DNA from: Calliopum simillimum
Lineage: Eukaryota; Arthropoda; Insecta; Diptera; Lauxaniidae
DNA length: 64,000 nucleotides
Direction of reading: 5' to 3'
NCBI GenBank assembly: GCA_951812925.1
Contig: OX638371.1
Span: 79,741,697-79,805,696 of the forward strand
This document shows, piece after piece, positions 33,343-43,579 of this stretch. A program made the translations under genes and the position numbers. The notes below the pieces were generated by a model. That model made no database searches. It was not told the DNA's origin and saw nothing but the letters and a program-made list of their open reading frames with translations. How positions within the stretch are numbered: the stretch's first letter is position 1; each line of letters opens with the position of its first letter.

Positions 33343-34665
33343 AGTGCTGTGCATAACATTTGCAACAAAATACACTTGAAACTGAATCACCAATTTATGG
33401 CTACTAAAACAGATGCAAATAAAATACTTGGTATGAGGTTTTATGTCATTTATATTGTTGTTTACAAAACAAAAGTAAAAAGTCCATGCTTCACTAATAC
33501 AAAACTAAAACTTTAGTGCAATGTAAAAATGTATCGGTATTGGCTGTGCAAAACATTTGCAACTATTGTTCTAAATTAATAATTAATAGCTTAAAAAGTC
33601 AATATTTATTGGAATAACCCCTGTTTTTATAACAACAGTGCTTTTTTTTAGCATGGATGCGATAAAACTATTTACAAATGAGTGTGGAATGTCCTGCTTC
33701 CGCTTTTTAACTTCATTAAACAAATCATACTGTTTTCTAAATTTTTGAGTGCATAAAAAGCAATGCATTTTCGTGACTTGACGATTTGATTGGGTTTAGA
33801 TTTTGCGACTCCGCGGGGCATTGATGAGCATCAATATTTTGCCATTTTATCCAATCTTTTACCACTTTCACTTTGTTTTCATGCAGGAATATTCATTTTA
33901 GTGTCATTTTCCAAGTTGCATATGGCAGCATAGTATTTTTTAGTATGTCTTTATAATCATTAGACTTCATTATGCCTTCAACACTTTGAATTGGGCCGAT
34001 TCCTTGCGCAGAGAAGCATCTCCAGACCATGATACTACAACCTCTTTGCTAGACAGTTCCTCTTGTATATTTCAGGCTTAGCCTTTCTCTCCTTGGTCTT
34101 CTCATAAGACTGCTACCACTCAATCCGCATAAATTAAACTTGGACTCGTCAGAAAAGATGGTAAAAGTCTTGTGAGAAGACCAAGGAGAGAAAGGCTCAT
34201 CAATGCCTCGCGGTGTCGCTAGATCTAAACCCAATCAAATCGTCAAGTCACGAAATGGCATTGCTTATTATGCAATCAAAAATTTATAAAACAGGATGAG
34301 TTGTTTAATGAAGTTAAAAAGCGGTGGCAGGACATTTCGCACTCATTTGTAAATAGTTTTAACGCATCCATGCCAAATAATATGCACTGTTGTTAAAAAA
34401 ACAGGGGTTATTCCATTGAATATTGATTTTTTGAGTTACTAATTTTTAATTTAGATTAATAGTTGCAAACGTTTTGCACATCCAATACCGATTAATTTTT
34501 ACATTGCACTAAAGTTTTAGTTTTGTATTAGTGAAGTATGAACTTTTTACTTTTGTTTTGTAAACAACAATATAAATGACATAAAACCTCATACCAAGTA
34601 TTTTATTTGCATCTGTTTTAGTGGCCAAAAATTGGTGATTCAGTTTCAAGTGTTTTTGTTATGAT
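33343..34665. mobile_element. Tc1-like element rearranged into a foldback
   Basis: Inverted arms, about 33360-33840 and 34150-34660, share ACACTTGAAACTGAATCACC at their outer ends and ACAGGGGTTATTCC inside. Each arm encodes a Tc1 transposase C-terminus in opposite orientation (minus strand: FNEVKKRKQDIPHSFVNS near 33720). The left arm contains GCTGTGCATAACATTTGCAA at 33351 and GCTGTGCAAAACATTTGCAA at about 33549. These are direct repeats inside an inverted repeat, as in IR/DR-type Tc1 elements. Confidence 0.82.
33583..34234 (-). pseudogene. Tc1-like transposase fragments
   Basis: Minus strand: TIFSDESKFNLCGLSGSSLM near 34150-34100 corresponds to the first catalytic Asp region (FSDES.FNL) of Tc1 transposases. 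ENKVKVVKDWIKWQNIDAHQ and NLNPIKSSSHENALLF near 33880-33770 correspond to the last catalytic region, with the Glu of NPIE replaced. The C-terminus follows at 33768-33583 in a shifted frame. The order is right but frames and catalytic residues are lost. Confidence 0.8.
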
Positions 34666-35024
34666 TAAGGCAATTAAAAAAGGGTTTAACCAATTGATTA
34701 ACATATACAAAAATTTCATATATTTTTCCGTAGTTATTTTGCTAAACTTTCTGGAATAACTTTGAGTATATTATGCACGTACTTAGCTCTTCAAAATTTC
34801 CGCTTGTGTGAGAAGTGGCACGCTCACGATTTCACATTTTGCCTGGAACTTTTAAATGCTTGAAAAGGACAACTTGCTTTGAGTTTTACAAAATTTGTGT
34901 TATTGCTTGCCCAAAGCATATTCCAAGCATATGCAAAATAATTTTAATTCAGTATTAGAAGATGAACCATAACACTTCGACAGCTCCCATTCCCCACTAA
35001 TAAAATTTTTATGAAAAAACTTAC

Positions 35025-35102
35025 CGTATTTTTTGCTGGCGGTATGCAAACTACTGGAATAGCATCAGGATTTCCATAGACATTCAATTTTACTAAATTT
35101 GC
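35025..35102 (-). CDS. candidate coding exon B, 26 codons, phase 0-0
   Basis: A 78-nt exon candidate. The acceptor context is TTTAAAAACTATAG and the donor is GTAAGTTTTTTC, a full match to the GTAAGT consensus. Only one frame is open, and it is phase 0 at both ends: ANLVKLNVYGNPDAIPVVC followed by IPPAKNT. The other two frames contain stops (TAG or TGA). Composition differs from the AT-rich surroundings: codons for Pro, Gly, Ala and Cys appear. I do not recognise a domain. A symmetrical phase 0-0 exon could be skipped without frame change. An overlapping longer minus-strand ORF (35065-35397) is in a different frame and is judged spurious. Confidence 0.65.
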
Positions 35103-36460
35103 CTATAGTTTTTAAAGTAAATTTTGCCGAAATGGTGTATCGAACAAATTTGCGATAAATATAAAATAGAAAAAGAAAAGTAAAGAAATAAATATTAACA
35201 TACCATAAAAATTTATAATTTTCCCCAAGTAAACGCTTTTTTTTAAAAAAAAAATGGAAAGTACACATTAACGCTGGAAATTTCATGTTTATATATGAAA
35301 ATTCTAAAATAAAGTTAATTATACCTCTATTAAATTCAACTGACAAGTAAATTGTTGCTAAAAACTTGTTATCATACAATACCTCAGACACATACAAACG
35401 AATCTGTATACAAAACGGCTTAATATCCCAATAAGAAAATGCTATAGCTATGCAGATTAGAGTAGAATTTTTACAAAAGAAAAAAAAAAAAAAAAAATTT
35501 AAATTTTTTAAAACAAAAAGCTTTAGTGAAGGTTTTCAGCTTCAACTTATATAGCTGATTTTTTTATATATTGTAAGAGGCTTGCCGCCCAACATTTCTG
35601 TGTCCTTAATATATGTACCAAGTTTCATCCAAATTAACTTACTTATACCGAATTTCGTTACAAAGGAAGTTATGGATTCGCCGAATTCTTAAATGAATGA
35701 CAAATGTCTCAGACCTCTGTTATACATACACATACCAAATCTCACCCATATGTTGCAACAAATAGCGAAGACATGTTAAATTTTGTTGTATAAAGAGTTA
35801 CGATCTTTTTTGCATTATGATTATAACAGCTCAATATTTGTTTGATTGCAGTGCATAGAAGTAAGGGTAAAGTTATAAAATTGAGAAAAAAAAATTATAT
35901 GTATTTATGTGTTGCAAAAAACAGTACCTATGTCTACAATTAATAAGTGACTTTTCTAAAGAAAACGAAATATTTTTGAAAATACTAATAATTTTAAGAC
36001 GAAATTTAGTAACAATACGTGAAAAAACGTAAGCAAAAACGCAAACCAACACGATCCTCAACAATAACCACTAAAAGCAAATAATGAGTTCCAAAAAGAT
36101 CTGTTTAGCCTTAAAAATCAAGCGAATCAATTTCTCATTGGGATATTACTTAAAACTTAATGTTTTGAATATATATATTTTTATTTGTATTTTGTGTGTG
36201 TACTAAGTCAATTGCATGTTGCATTTTCTTTATGTCATCTGTCATCATTTAAAAGCAGAGCAGCGTTCAGTTCAGTGCGGTGCAGAGTTGCCACCTCATC
36301 ATGCTGAACATGTTGTTTAACAAGCACTCAGCTGTCAGCATCATTAGCATGCAGCAGAATATTGTAAGTGTGTGTTATGTGCATGCCTGTACGTAGATTG
36401 GTATGTATATCTACATGTATCTGTATACGCTTCTAGGTAACCGTCACACAAAGTATTTTT
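35103..36460. other. AT-rich intronic stretch
   Basis: A minus-strand ORF at 35065-35397 overlaps exon B in another frame and is low complexity. Nothing else recognised. Confidence 0.5.
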
Positions 36461-37170
36461 ACAGGGTTTATTGCATAAGGTTACGAAGCTTCTGAGAGGT
36501 AATAGAGGAGGCCTAGACTCACAAAAAATTGTACTTAGAAGGGGATCTGAAATGTACCCCTGAGGAGTTATAGGGTTAAAACTGATTTTCTGACTTGTTT
36601 TAGAAAAAAAATTCTTGGATCACCCTAATGTTTTAAAGAAAACATTTCCATGGCAAAGTTTTAGCTAATTGCAAGACCTTTCAGATGGTGTGTATGGTTT
36701 AAAAGGATTTTGCAATGTTCTGGACCTTTAAAGTTGATTTTTTCTCATTTTTTGATTTTGGTGGTCATTTTAGTATGAAAGAGGTCCTATTAACATATGT
36801 TTTGATATTGTACTTTTTTTAAAATTCTCATTAAATTTTCTCTAATTTAGTAGCACATTTGTCTTACAAAATTTTTAATTTGAGGCAAGAAAAAAATACT
36901 TCTATGTAGCATACGAGTTACTCGCGATAAACGCGCTGCCCTTTATCTACTGAAGCCTTCAAACGGATTGTTTTTGAAAAGTATTTTTTTCTGACCTCAA
37001 ACTAGCAAATTGGTAAGACAAATGTGCCTCCAAATTAAAGAAAACTGAACGAGGTTTTCAAAAAAAATTATAAAAGGATATGTTACAAGGATCTTTTTCA
37101 TTTTTATTTTTTTTTTTTTGTTTTTTTGTCACCTCCGAGAAGCTTCGTAACCCTATGCAATACACCCTGT
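36461..37170. mobile_element. 710-bp foldback element
   Basis: Outer ends ACAGGGTTTATTGCATAAGG / CCTATGCAATACACCCTGT, then TTACGAAGCTTCT and its complement. Inner arms continue, with TTTGTCTTAC and GTAAGACAAATG blocks pairing. The centre is about 36935. No clear target duplication. No coding capacity. Confidence 0.85.
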
Positions 37171-38470
37171 ATATTTATGTCTTCAAAAACCACAGAAACT
37201 TCATGGAAAATTTAAAAAATTGGAAACTTTAACAGAAAATTTTAAATTATTTTAATGGCGCTCAAGTTTAAGCAATAATTTAATTTTGAAAAATCTAAAA
37301 AAAGTAGTTTTTATGTGACTTGTATTTTAAATGATTAGCTTGAGAATTTAGTAAAATTATCAAAATCCGACCAAACATGCAATGAAGTAAGTAGTAGGAG
37401 TAGAAGTCGAGACATTATTTGAAATGTACTAGATGTTGATACGGCAATGGTTCAAATGAGCCAAGTTAGAAATTTATCGAATTTGTTGAAAAAAGTTAAC
37501 TACCGTTTAAGAAAGATAAATTTAAAGAATGTGTATTGAGAGAAATATTTCACTTCAGTAAAAGCATGTACTATCTCTATGAACATTCTTGCAAAAACTT
37601 TAACAGCAGTTAATGAAGTGCACGCGAAATTTAAATTTGTGTTAGCAATGAAAACTTGACATGTCAAAAACGTTTCTGTTAAGTGAAGTTTTTAATTGTA
37701 CCGTAGCATAGCAAGAGAACTTTCAGTACACATGAAACTGCATTCTCCATATAGAAGCACATTTTTTAGCTGTGGCAGCAAAAACCACTAAATAATTAGC
37801 ATTAAATTGCTACGAATTTTGCTGCAATTTCGCTTCAATGAAGTAAAATCGTTGCATGCAATGCTTTGGCTAGAGAAGATGCCTGCACGCCGGACAGAAG
37901 GAAGTAATTTCATGTTTGCTCTTATAGAAAATTGAAAAATATTACGTTTATAACTTCAAAATTAGAATTCACCGGATGCGGAAGGAAAAAATGGTTGTTA
38001 GGTTCTGAATCTGCGACACTGAACTAATCAAAAAAAGTTATAGTGATCAATTTCAAATTGTTTGCCCCTCAATTTGTTTAATGCACCATTTAATCAATTT
38101 TTATAATATATAGTTTAAATAAGACCGCTTTTATTGGTATTTGCGATATGATAACCGACCTCAAATCAATTTGTAATGAGGCAAATCGCGGGCACTCATC
38201 GCCTCATACACCGCGTCTTACCTGCCGGCAAATGGTGGGTAAAACACAAAAACTCACTGCGTCATCACTTACAACTACATCATCTTGAGTGGCCAATTGG
38301 CCCACTCATCCAAGCGTGTACTCATCCTAGTCTTGGATGATAACAGCTTCCACCGGTGGCCAATCGTCTGTTTGGTGCGTGCGCGCAGACTCATCAAACA
38401 ATAATTTTCGTAGGATTTCCATCAGTTTTCTTACTTAATTTTAACATTATTAAAGAATTTATTAATATTT
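37171..38470. other. intronic stretch with a GC-richer island at its right end
   Basis: 38150-38400 is noticeably richer in G and C than the flanks and includes CTTACCTG at 38217-38224, a possible recursive splice site on the minus strand. No exon with both splice sites and an open frame could be defined here. Confidence 0.45.
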
Positions 38471-38479
38471 CTGAGGAAA

Positions 38480-38962
38480 ATGAAAACTTGCGTATTTATT
38501 TATAGCATAGCTGTCAATTTCAGAAACCGAAGGAAATTCCGGGAGCTAACAACCACGCTGATGAACACACTAGGGGGAAACGGTTACCAACCAGTTACGC
38601 AAACAATCGACCAACCAAACAATCAACCAACCAATCAAGCAAACGCACAACGGTTGCACAACAGACCAAACAATCAAAAAACCAGCCAAGCAAACAGCTC
38701 GCCAAACAACCAGACAATCGACCAACGAAACAATCAACCAACCAACCAAGTAAACGCACAACGGTTGCACAACAGACCAAACAATCAACAAACCAACCAA
38801 GTTTACAAGCAACGAAATATCGCGCCAGCAGATAATTCAAAACGTACCCCAACGAAGGTGACTTTAGCACGCAAGGGGGCGGCGGCCGCCATTTTACAAA
38901 AGCAAGGAAGGTGTTTCCGGTCGGAGATACTTTCTTTCTCTTGGTGGTCGCCGCACGGGTAA
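38480..38962 (+). repeat. open frame over Asn/Gln/Pro tandem repeat
   Basis: A 160-codon open frame whose middle is a 111-bp tandem duplication (units from 38604 and 38715, 37 codons each). The translation is rich in Asn, Gln, Pro and Thr. Because the period is a multiple of three and the DNA is a (CAAC)-like simple repeat, openness is expected without selection, and it is also open in two minus frames. It is followed by a duplicated 22-mer and LTR-like sequence, so I treat it as part of a repeat element, not a gene. Confidence 0.6.
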
Positions 38963-39450
38963 GACGTGATCCGCGCTTATTTCAATCATCCCGCAGCATT
39001 AAGACTTTTTAACAGCAAGGACGCTTCGGGACATGACTGGGACTTATAATTAATAACTAATAGATACATTTTATGGACAACTGACGGAGAGGCATGGTCG
39101 GTGATGCACTCCACGAGGAATAGTCGGAGACCCAGGACCAGAGACGGAGAGGCATGGCTTGTGATGCACTCCACGACGGACACATAGAGACACTTTAAAA
39201 CCCTGCCCGCGGGTAGGGGAATTAGTATGGAAGAAATGTGATATAATGAATTTAGATTATGTTAAATTATATTTATTAGGCTAAGATTTTAATTTAATGC
39301 TTTCTCTTGGTGGTCGCCGCACAGGTTTAAGGAATAAAAGTGAATTATAACGTTTTCGGAAAACTTGTGTTACATTCGAAATAAATTTTGTAGTAAACCC
39401 TGGACGCCGACGGCAACACCCCGGCTAACGAAGAAGAGGTTCGTTACAAA
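38480..39450 (+). mobile_element. possible LTR-like block
   Basis: Features: TTTCTCTTGGTGGTCGCCGC repeated at 38935 and 39301 (22 identical bases); a 60-bp tandem duplication at 39083 and 39143 (GACGGAGAGGCATGG...GATGCACTCCACGA); polyadenylation-like AATAAA signals at about 39335 and 39380; and an end AAGAGGTTCGTTACA near 39449, reminiscent of retrotransposon LTR 3' ends. A matching 5' end and target duplication were not found. Confidence 0.35.
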
Positions 39451-39454
39451 CTGT

Positions 39455-40080
39455 CATACTCGTATGATCAGAACATGTTTAACTACTTCATCTCTAACCA
39501 ATAAAATTGACTCTTCACTTTATTTTTAGCTGTGCATTTTTGTCCGTGGAAGGTTATATATTTTGCATAGAGATGATTGACTAGATATGCCTTATCAGCA
39601 CTTTCGCCATTAGGTCCACCATGACCAAAACATTAAAAGTCATTAAAAACTTATTTTATTATATTATCTCAGAGAAACATTTAAATTTTACTAATTTAAG
39701 CAATTTACACATAAATTCATTAACCATGATTATCAAACCGACTCCTAAGTTGCACGAATGTAGTTTTTCTTTTTTAGTAATTTTTAAGTGGTTGTGTTTT
39801 TTTCTATAATCTGCATTATGAGGCTTAATGCATTATAACAGTTGTTACACAAAATCTCTCTTATGACATTAATGATATAAAAAAATCTAAAAGAGAACAA
39901 TGCAATGTTTTCTTTAGTCAAATTTCTACTGTCCGGTTCGTCACTGACAAACTTAATTTGTCACAAACCAAGTGCAAGCCAAGCAGCAATTGTTTGAAAA
40001 ATTAAGTGCAAATAATGCATTATACACACAATAAAAAAAAATATATCTATTGCAAAAAATAAAATTTAAAGCTATTTAAA
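39455..40080. other. AT-rich non-coding stretch
   Basis: A chance plus-strand ORF at 39621-39809; no domain or repeat recognised. Confidence 0.5.
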
Positions 40081-40083
40081 GTT

Positions 40084-40985
40084 GGTCACGTTCGCCACTT
40101 TTGGCTCAAAAAGACACTTTTCAAAAAGACTTGGTTACAATGGGTTAAAGTGTTTTGCAAAAATATTCTACATAAAATTTCACTAGTGGTCAACAAAGAC
40201 AAGAAAAGAAATTCTTTAAACCTAAGAATAATGCGTAAAAAAGTAATAAAAGTGTTGCAGTCGTCAGATTAGCAAATTTCACAATTGCCACCAGAACAAC
40301 GTGCAAGATTTTGTTGCTCCCAAAACTGAAATTGGCTTAAATCAACCTTACTAAAATCCCTTCCACACTATCTCACATTCTGTTTATAAGACATGCCAAA
40401 TTTGTGGGATGCAAACAAAGTATAATATTGTTGCTTCCAAAGTTTGGCAGTCAGTCTGCGCTCAATTTGACATATCTGCATACAAAAAATTTTTAAAAAC
40501 ATTTCTAAAACTGTCACACATTTCCAACAAATTTTTGCAATGAATGAGATAAAGTGGAGGGCCTTTAAATAAACTTAAAAAATAACATAAAAAATGTCAC
40601 GTTCATATTGTCACGTATCGATTCAGATTATAATCAAAACAAAAAAAAAGTTCAGAAAATATTTGAATCAAACAAAATACATCATAAGGTAACATTATTG
40701 CATTAGATTCTAAAATTAGTCGCACTTAAAAATTCTGACTTTTTTCACTGAATTCTGACTTTCTTCAAATAGGCACAAAAACCACTTCTAGTTTTGTCAC
40801 GTTCGTTTTGTGTCTTTTTTTGCGAGTATTTCGGAAAGAGGACTTCGCGTGCTATTAACGTTAGCACTTATTATAGTGCTACCTAAGAGCTATAATGTAA
40901 AGTAAAAACTAAGATAAAAATACGTTTTATTTTCACTTTTTTACACTTCAAATGTGTGCGACGGTCACGTTCGTCACTTGGGAAA
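40084..40985. repeat. block with four GTCACGTTC motifs
   Basis: GTCACGTTC occurs at about 40086, 40597, 40797 and 40972, the first and last extended to GGTCACGTTCGYCACTT. The segment 40130-40197 resembles 62335-62400 (CTTGGTTA..A..GGGT..A...GT, then CACTAG.GG). Class unknown. Confidence 0.45.
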
Positions 40986-41159
40986 TGCCCATGTAGAAGT
41001 TCATAGAGCTTTCTAGAAAATTCCAATATCGTTAATATATTTACATTATGCAAGCTTTTTGCACATTATATACCAGTTCAGAATTGTTTTGATTTTGTTG
41101 CAGTTAAGATAAAATTTGACCCAATACTGCAAACAAGATCATAACACATTCCACAACAA

Positions 41160-41420
41160 TTGAGGAGTGGCCGTACCAAAGGGCCTAAGTACCATTTCGA
41201 GGCAAAAGTAGTGTCATAATATGAAACGGATGGCATTTTGTTAGAAATTAATAAAATTGTCTTCTGTTTTCACAAAAAATTTTTTTAATAGTGTGAAATT
41301 GATGTCATTATGTTGAAAAAATTATAACAGTCATATAACAGACTATAAGGCACATAAAAAGTATGACATTACTTTTGCCTCGAAATGGTACTAAGGCCCT
41401 TTGGTACGGCCACTCCTCAA
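41160..41420. mobile_element. 260-bp miniature inverted-repeat element
   Basis: Terminal inverted repeats of about 55 bp start TTGAGGAGTGGCCGTACCAA, followed inward by AGGGCC, AAGTACCATTTCGAGGCAAA and AGTA. The two ends are nearly exact complements. An inner block shares sequence with the elements at 18287-18532 and 4768-5483. No coding capacity; target duplication ambiguous. Confidence 0.9.
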
Positions 41421-41429
41421 TTATTGAAA

Positions 41430-43396
41430 AAGACATAACTAAATTTAATTAAAAACAGACAAAAAAATTATAAAAAACTTATATGCTGTCATTTTTTTTC
41501 TCTCATTTTTCATTTCATGTCCTGCCCAATCAATTTGCATGGCTACTGTCCTACTTCGAATGCACAGCAACACTTTAAAAAAGATTTCAATATCCTATTT
41601 AGCGCTTAAAACTTTGTCTTTTCAATGTTGGTGAGCACACACTTACAACAGCAACAATGATAATAGCGAAAAATTACACAGTGGTAGCAACGTCATCAAA
41701 TGCTCATCTGCGCTATTAAATTCACAAAAGAAAAACGTTGCGAAAAAAATTTTAGAATTGCGAAAAAAGTTTTCACTTCTTGCTAAATTACTTTAAATCT
41801 TTTTTTCGTTTCATTTTTATTTGCATTCTTTTTTTTCACTTCACTTTACTTTAGTTTTCTTTGCCGTCGTCTCTTTTAGTTTTCTTTTTTGTTTCAAAAA
41901 CAAAATGTCAAGCTCAACTTAAATATGGCATAAATTTAGCAAGGACATCAATGGGATAATGATGGCGACGGCAACATCTTCATTGAAAGTTTTGCTGCAT
42001 ACGCTGTTACAGTTGAATGAATGTGTTGGTGGCGTCGGCAGCGAAACCCCTTAAGGGGTTTCACTCAAAGGCAATGGCTAATAGTTAAAGCAGTGAAAGC
42101 GGTAGTGGCAGTAAAGGCAGCCAGAGACACACATTCGTACAGACATAACTGCGATTCCATGCAATGTGCGAAAATTTCATCACAGAAGCAACAATGGAAA
42201 TATATTACGTTTTGAACATAAATTCTTTATCTTACTTTTTAAAAAGTACTTTTTCTAAATTATATCAAAATAAAAAAAAAAAAAAAAAATTTCCCTTTTT
42301 TCGACACTTTTTTAGATTTTTACTTAATTTATCGTTTTAAGATTTATTTTTTGGTTTCTGAGCATTTCTTAACTTCTTACAATTTTCTTAATATTTATCG
42401 AGTACACACATAGTTTTCTACTTTAAATAGTTAACTATTTTTCACAATAAACATTATTCACAAACTTTTCGAAATTGTTCACCAATTTTAGAAATTTTTA
42501 ATGTCCAGTGAAATAAGGCTCTCTTATCAAAAAAATTAAATCTTTAAATTTTTATATTCTTTTCTTTTTTCTCAGCTATATTTTGGTTTTCGAACAGATA
42601 TCCTTAAATTTGTGACCGAGCTACATAAAAGTTTGAGGTTTTAAAGTATGCAAAAATATCAGATCAAAAAGTTTGATTTCACTAGACTATATCTCCTTTC
42701 CTCTTAGTTATATAGAAGCAATTTGCAAAATTGCCAGTAGGTAATGTTCGAAAAGTCGAACAATGGCCGTTTGACACAATTCAGCTTACAAACTGAATAT
42801 GTACATAAGACATGAATGATTTAGTGCACGATTTCTCGATTTGGATACGATACGACTCTTCATTTTATGAGGTTTGATCACATACTTATTGCGGGATCTA
42901 AAAAACGGAGTGGATTGGATGATGATAAGTCGCTTCTCATCGAGGTCAAAGTTCGAGCAATTGAGAGGATGATCGAAAAATAGCCTCATAGTTGCCCAGG
43001 TACCGGGATAAAATGTGAGAATACGAACCATTATTTTTTCCCCATAATATTTTTCCTGGAAAATTTTAATTTTCGTGAAATTTTGTTCCCTGCTTCCAGG
43101 GGCATTTTTCTTCTCAACGTTTTCCCCTAACACATTTAACACTCATCGTCGACGATATCATTAGATTACACAGGGCAACACTTATTTTGCGGTATAGGGT
43201 TTCGGAGTCGATTTCGAGTAATCATGACCTACTAAATACGAAAATAATATCATATTCACCGAATCGACTCTAGTGCTCCAGATATCTTTGTTAAAAAGTG
43301 CAAAAATAGCGAACCGCCACTGTTCGACTTTTCGAACAGTCACTTTTGCTGGTCTGCCTATGCTTTCTTGTAGAAACAAATCAAAAATAGACTTAC
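41430..43396. other. AT-rich intronic stretch
   Basis: A perfect 20-bp palindrome GAAACCCCTTAAGGGGTTTC at 42043-42062. Two chance ORFs near 42786-43379. No domain recognised. Confidence 0.5.
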
Positions 43397-43419
43397 TTTT
43401 TGGATAATTTGACCTTTAT
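43397..43419 (-). CDS. candidate 23-nt microexon bridging exons A and B
   Basis: On the minus strand the sequence reads a T-rich tract ending TTTTTTACTGTAG, then 23 nt, then the donor GTAAGTCTA. The length is 2 modulo 3. That is exactly what is needed to carry the phase-1 end of exon A into the phase-0 start of exon B. Joined to the last G of exon A it reads D-KGQIIQK with no stop. A 23-nt exon would be too short for most gene finders. The strong acceptor and donor plus the exact phase bridge make it credible, but a 23-nt match with good splice sites can arise by chance in 64 kb. Confidence 0.42.
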
Positions 43420-43579
43420 CTACAGTAAAAAATAATTATTTGAAATTATATGTGATTTAAGCCATTAAAAATAAGTCTGTCCGTCGTAATATATTTTTTA
43501 ACCACTAAATGCAGCCCAAGGAGGAGAAAGGGGTTAACCGAAATCATATTTTTCCGAAAACTAATTTAATTAACTTTAA

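Noticed and set aside
38241..38390. An exon in the GC-richer island
   Set aside because: Donor-like GTAAGT at about 38270 exists on the minus strand, but the candidate acceptors lack a pyrimidine tract and every tested frame has a stop.
38570..38870. Two overlapping minus-strand open frames rich in Cys, Val, Leu and Trp
   Set aside because: They are the reverse complement of the (CAAC)-like tandem repeat; openness in several frames follows from the simple repeat.
42043..42062. Perfect 20-bp palindrome followed by AT-rich sequence, like a bacterial terminator
   Set aside because: The context is a eukaryotic intron, with no T run directly after and no gene upstream; a chance or restriction-like palindrome.
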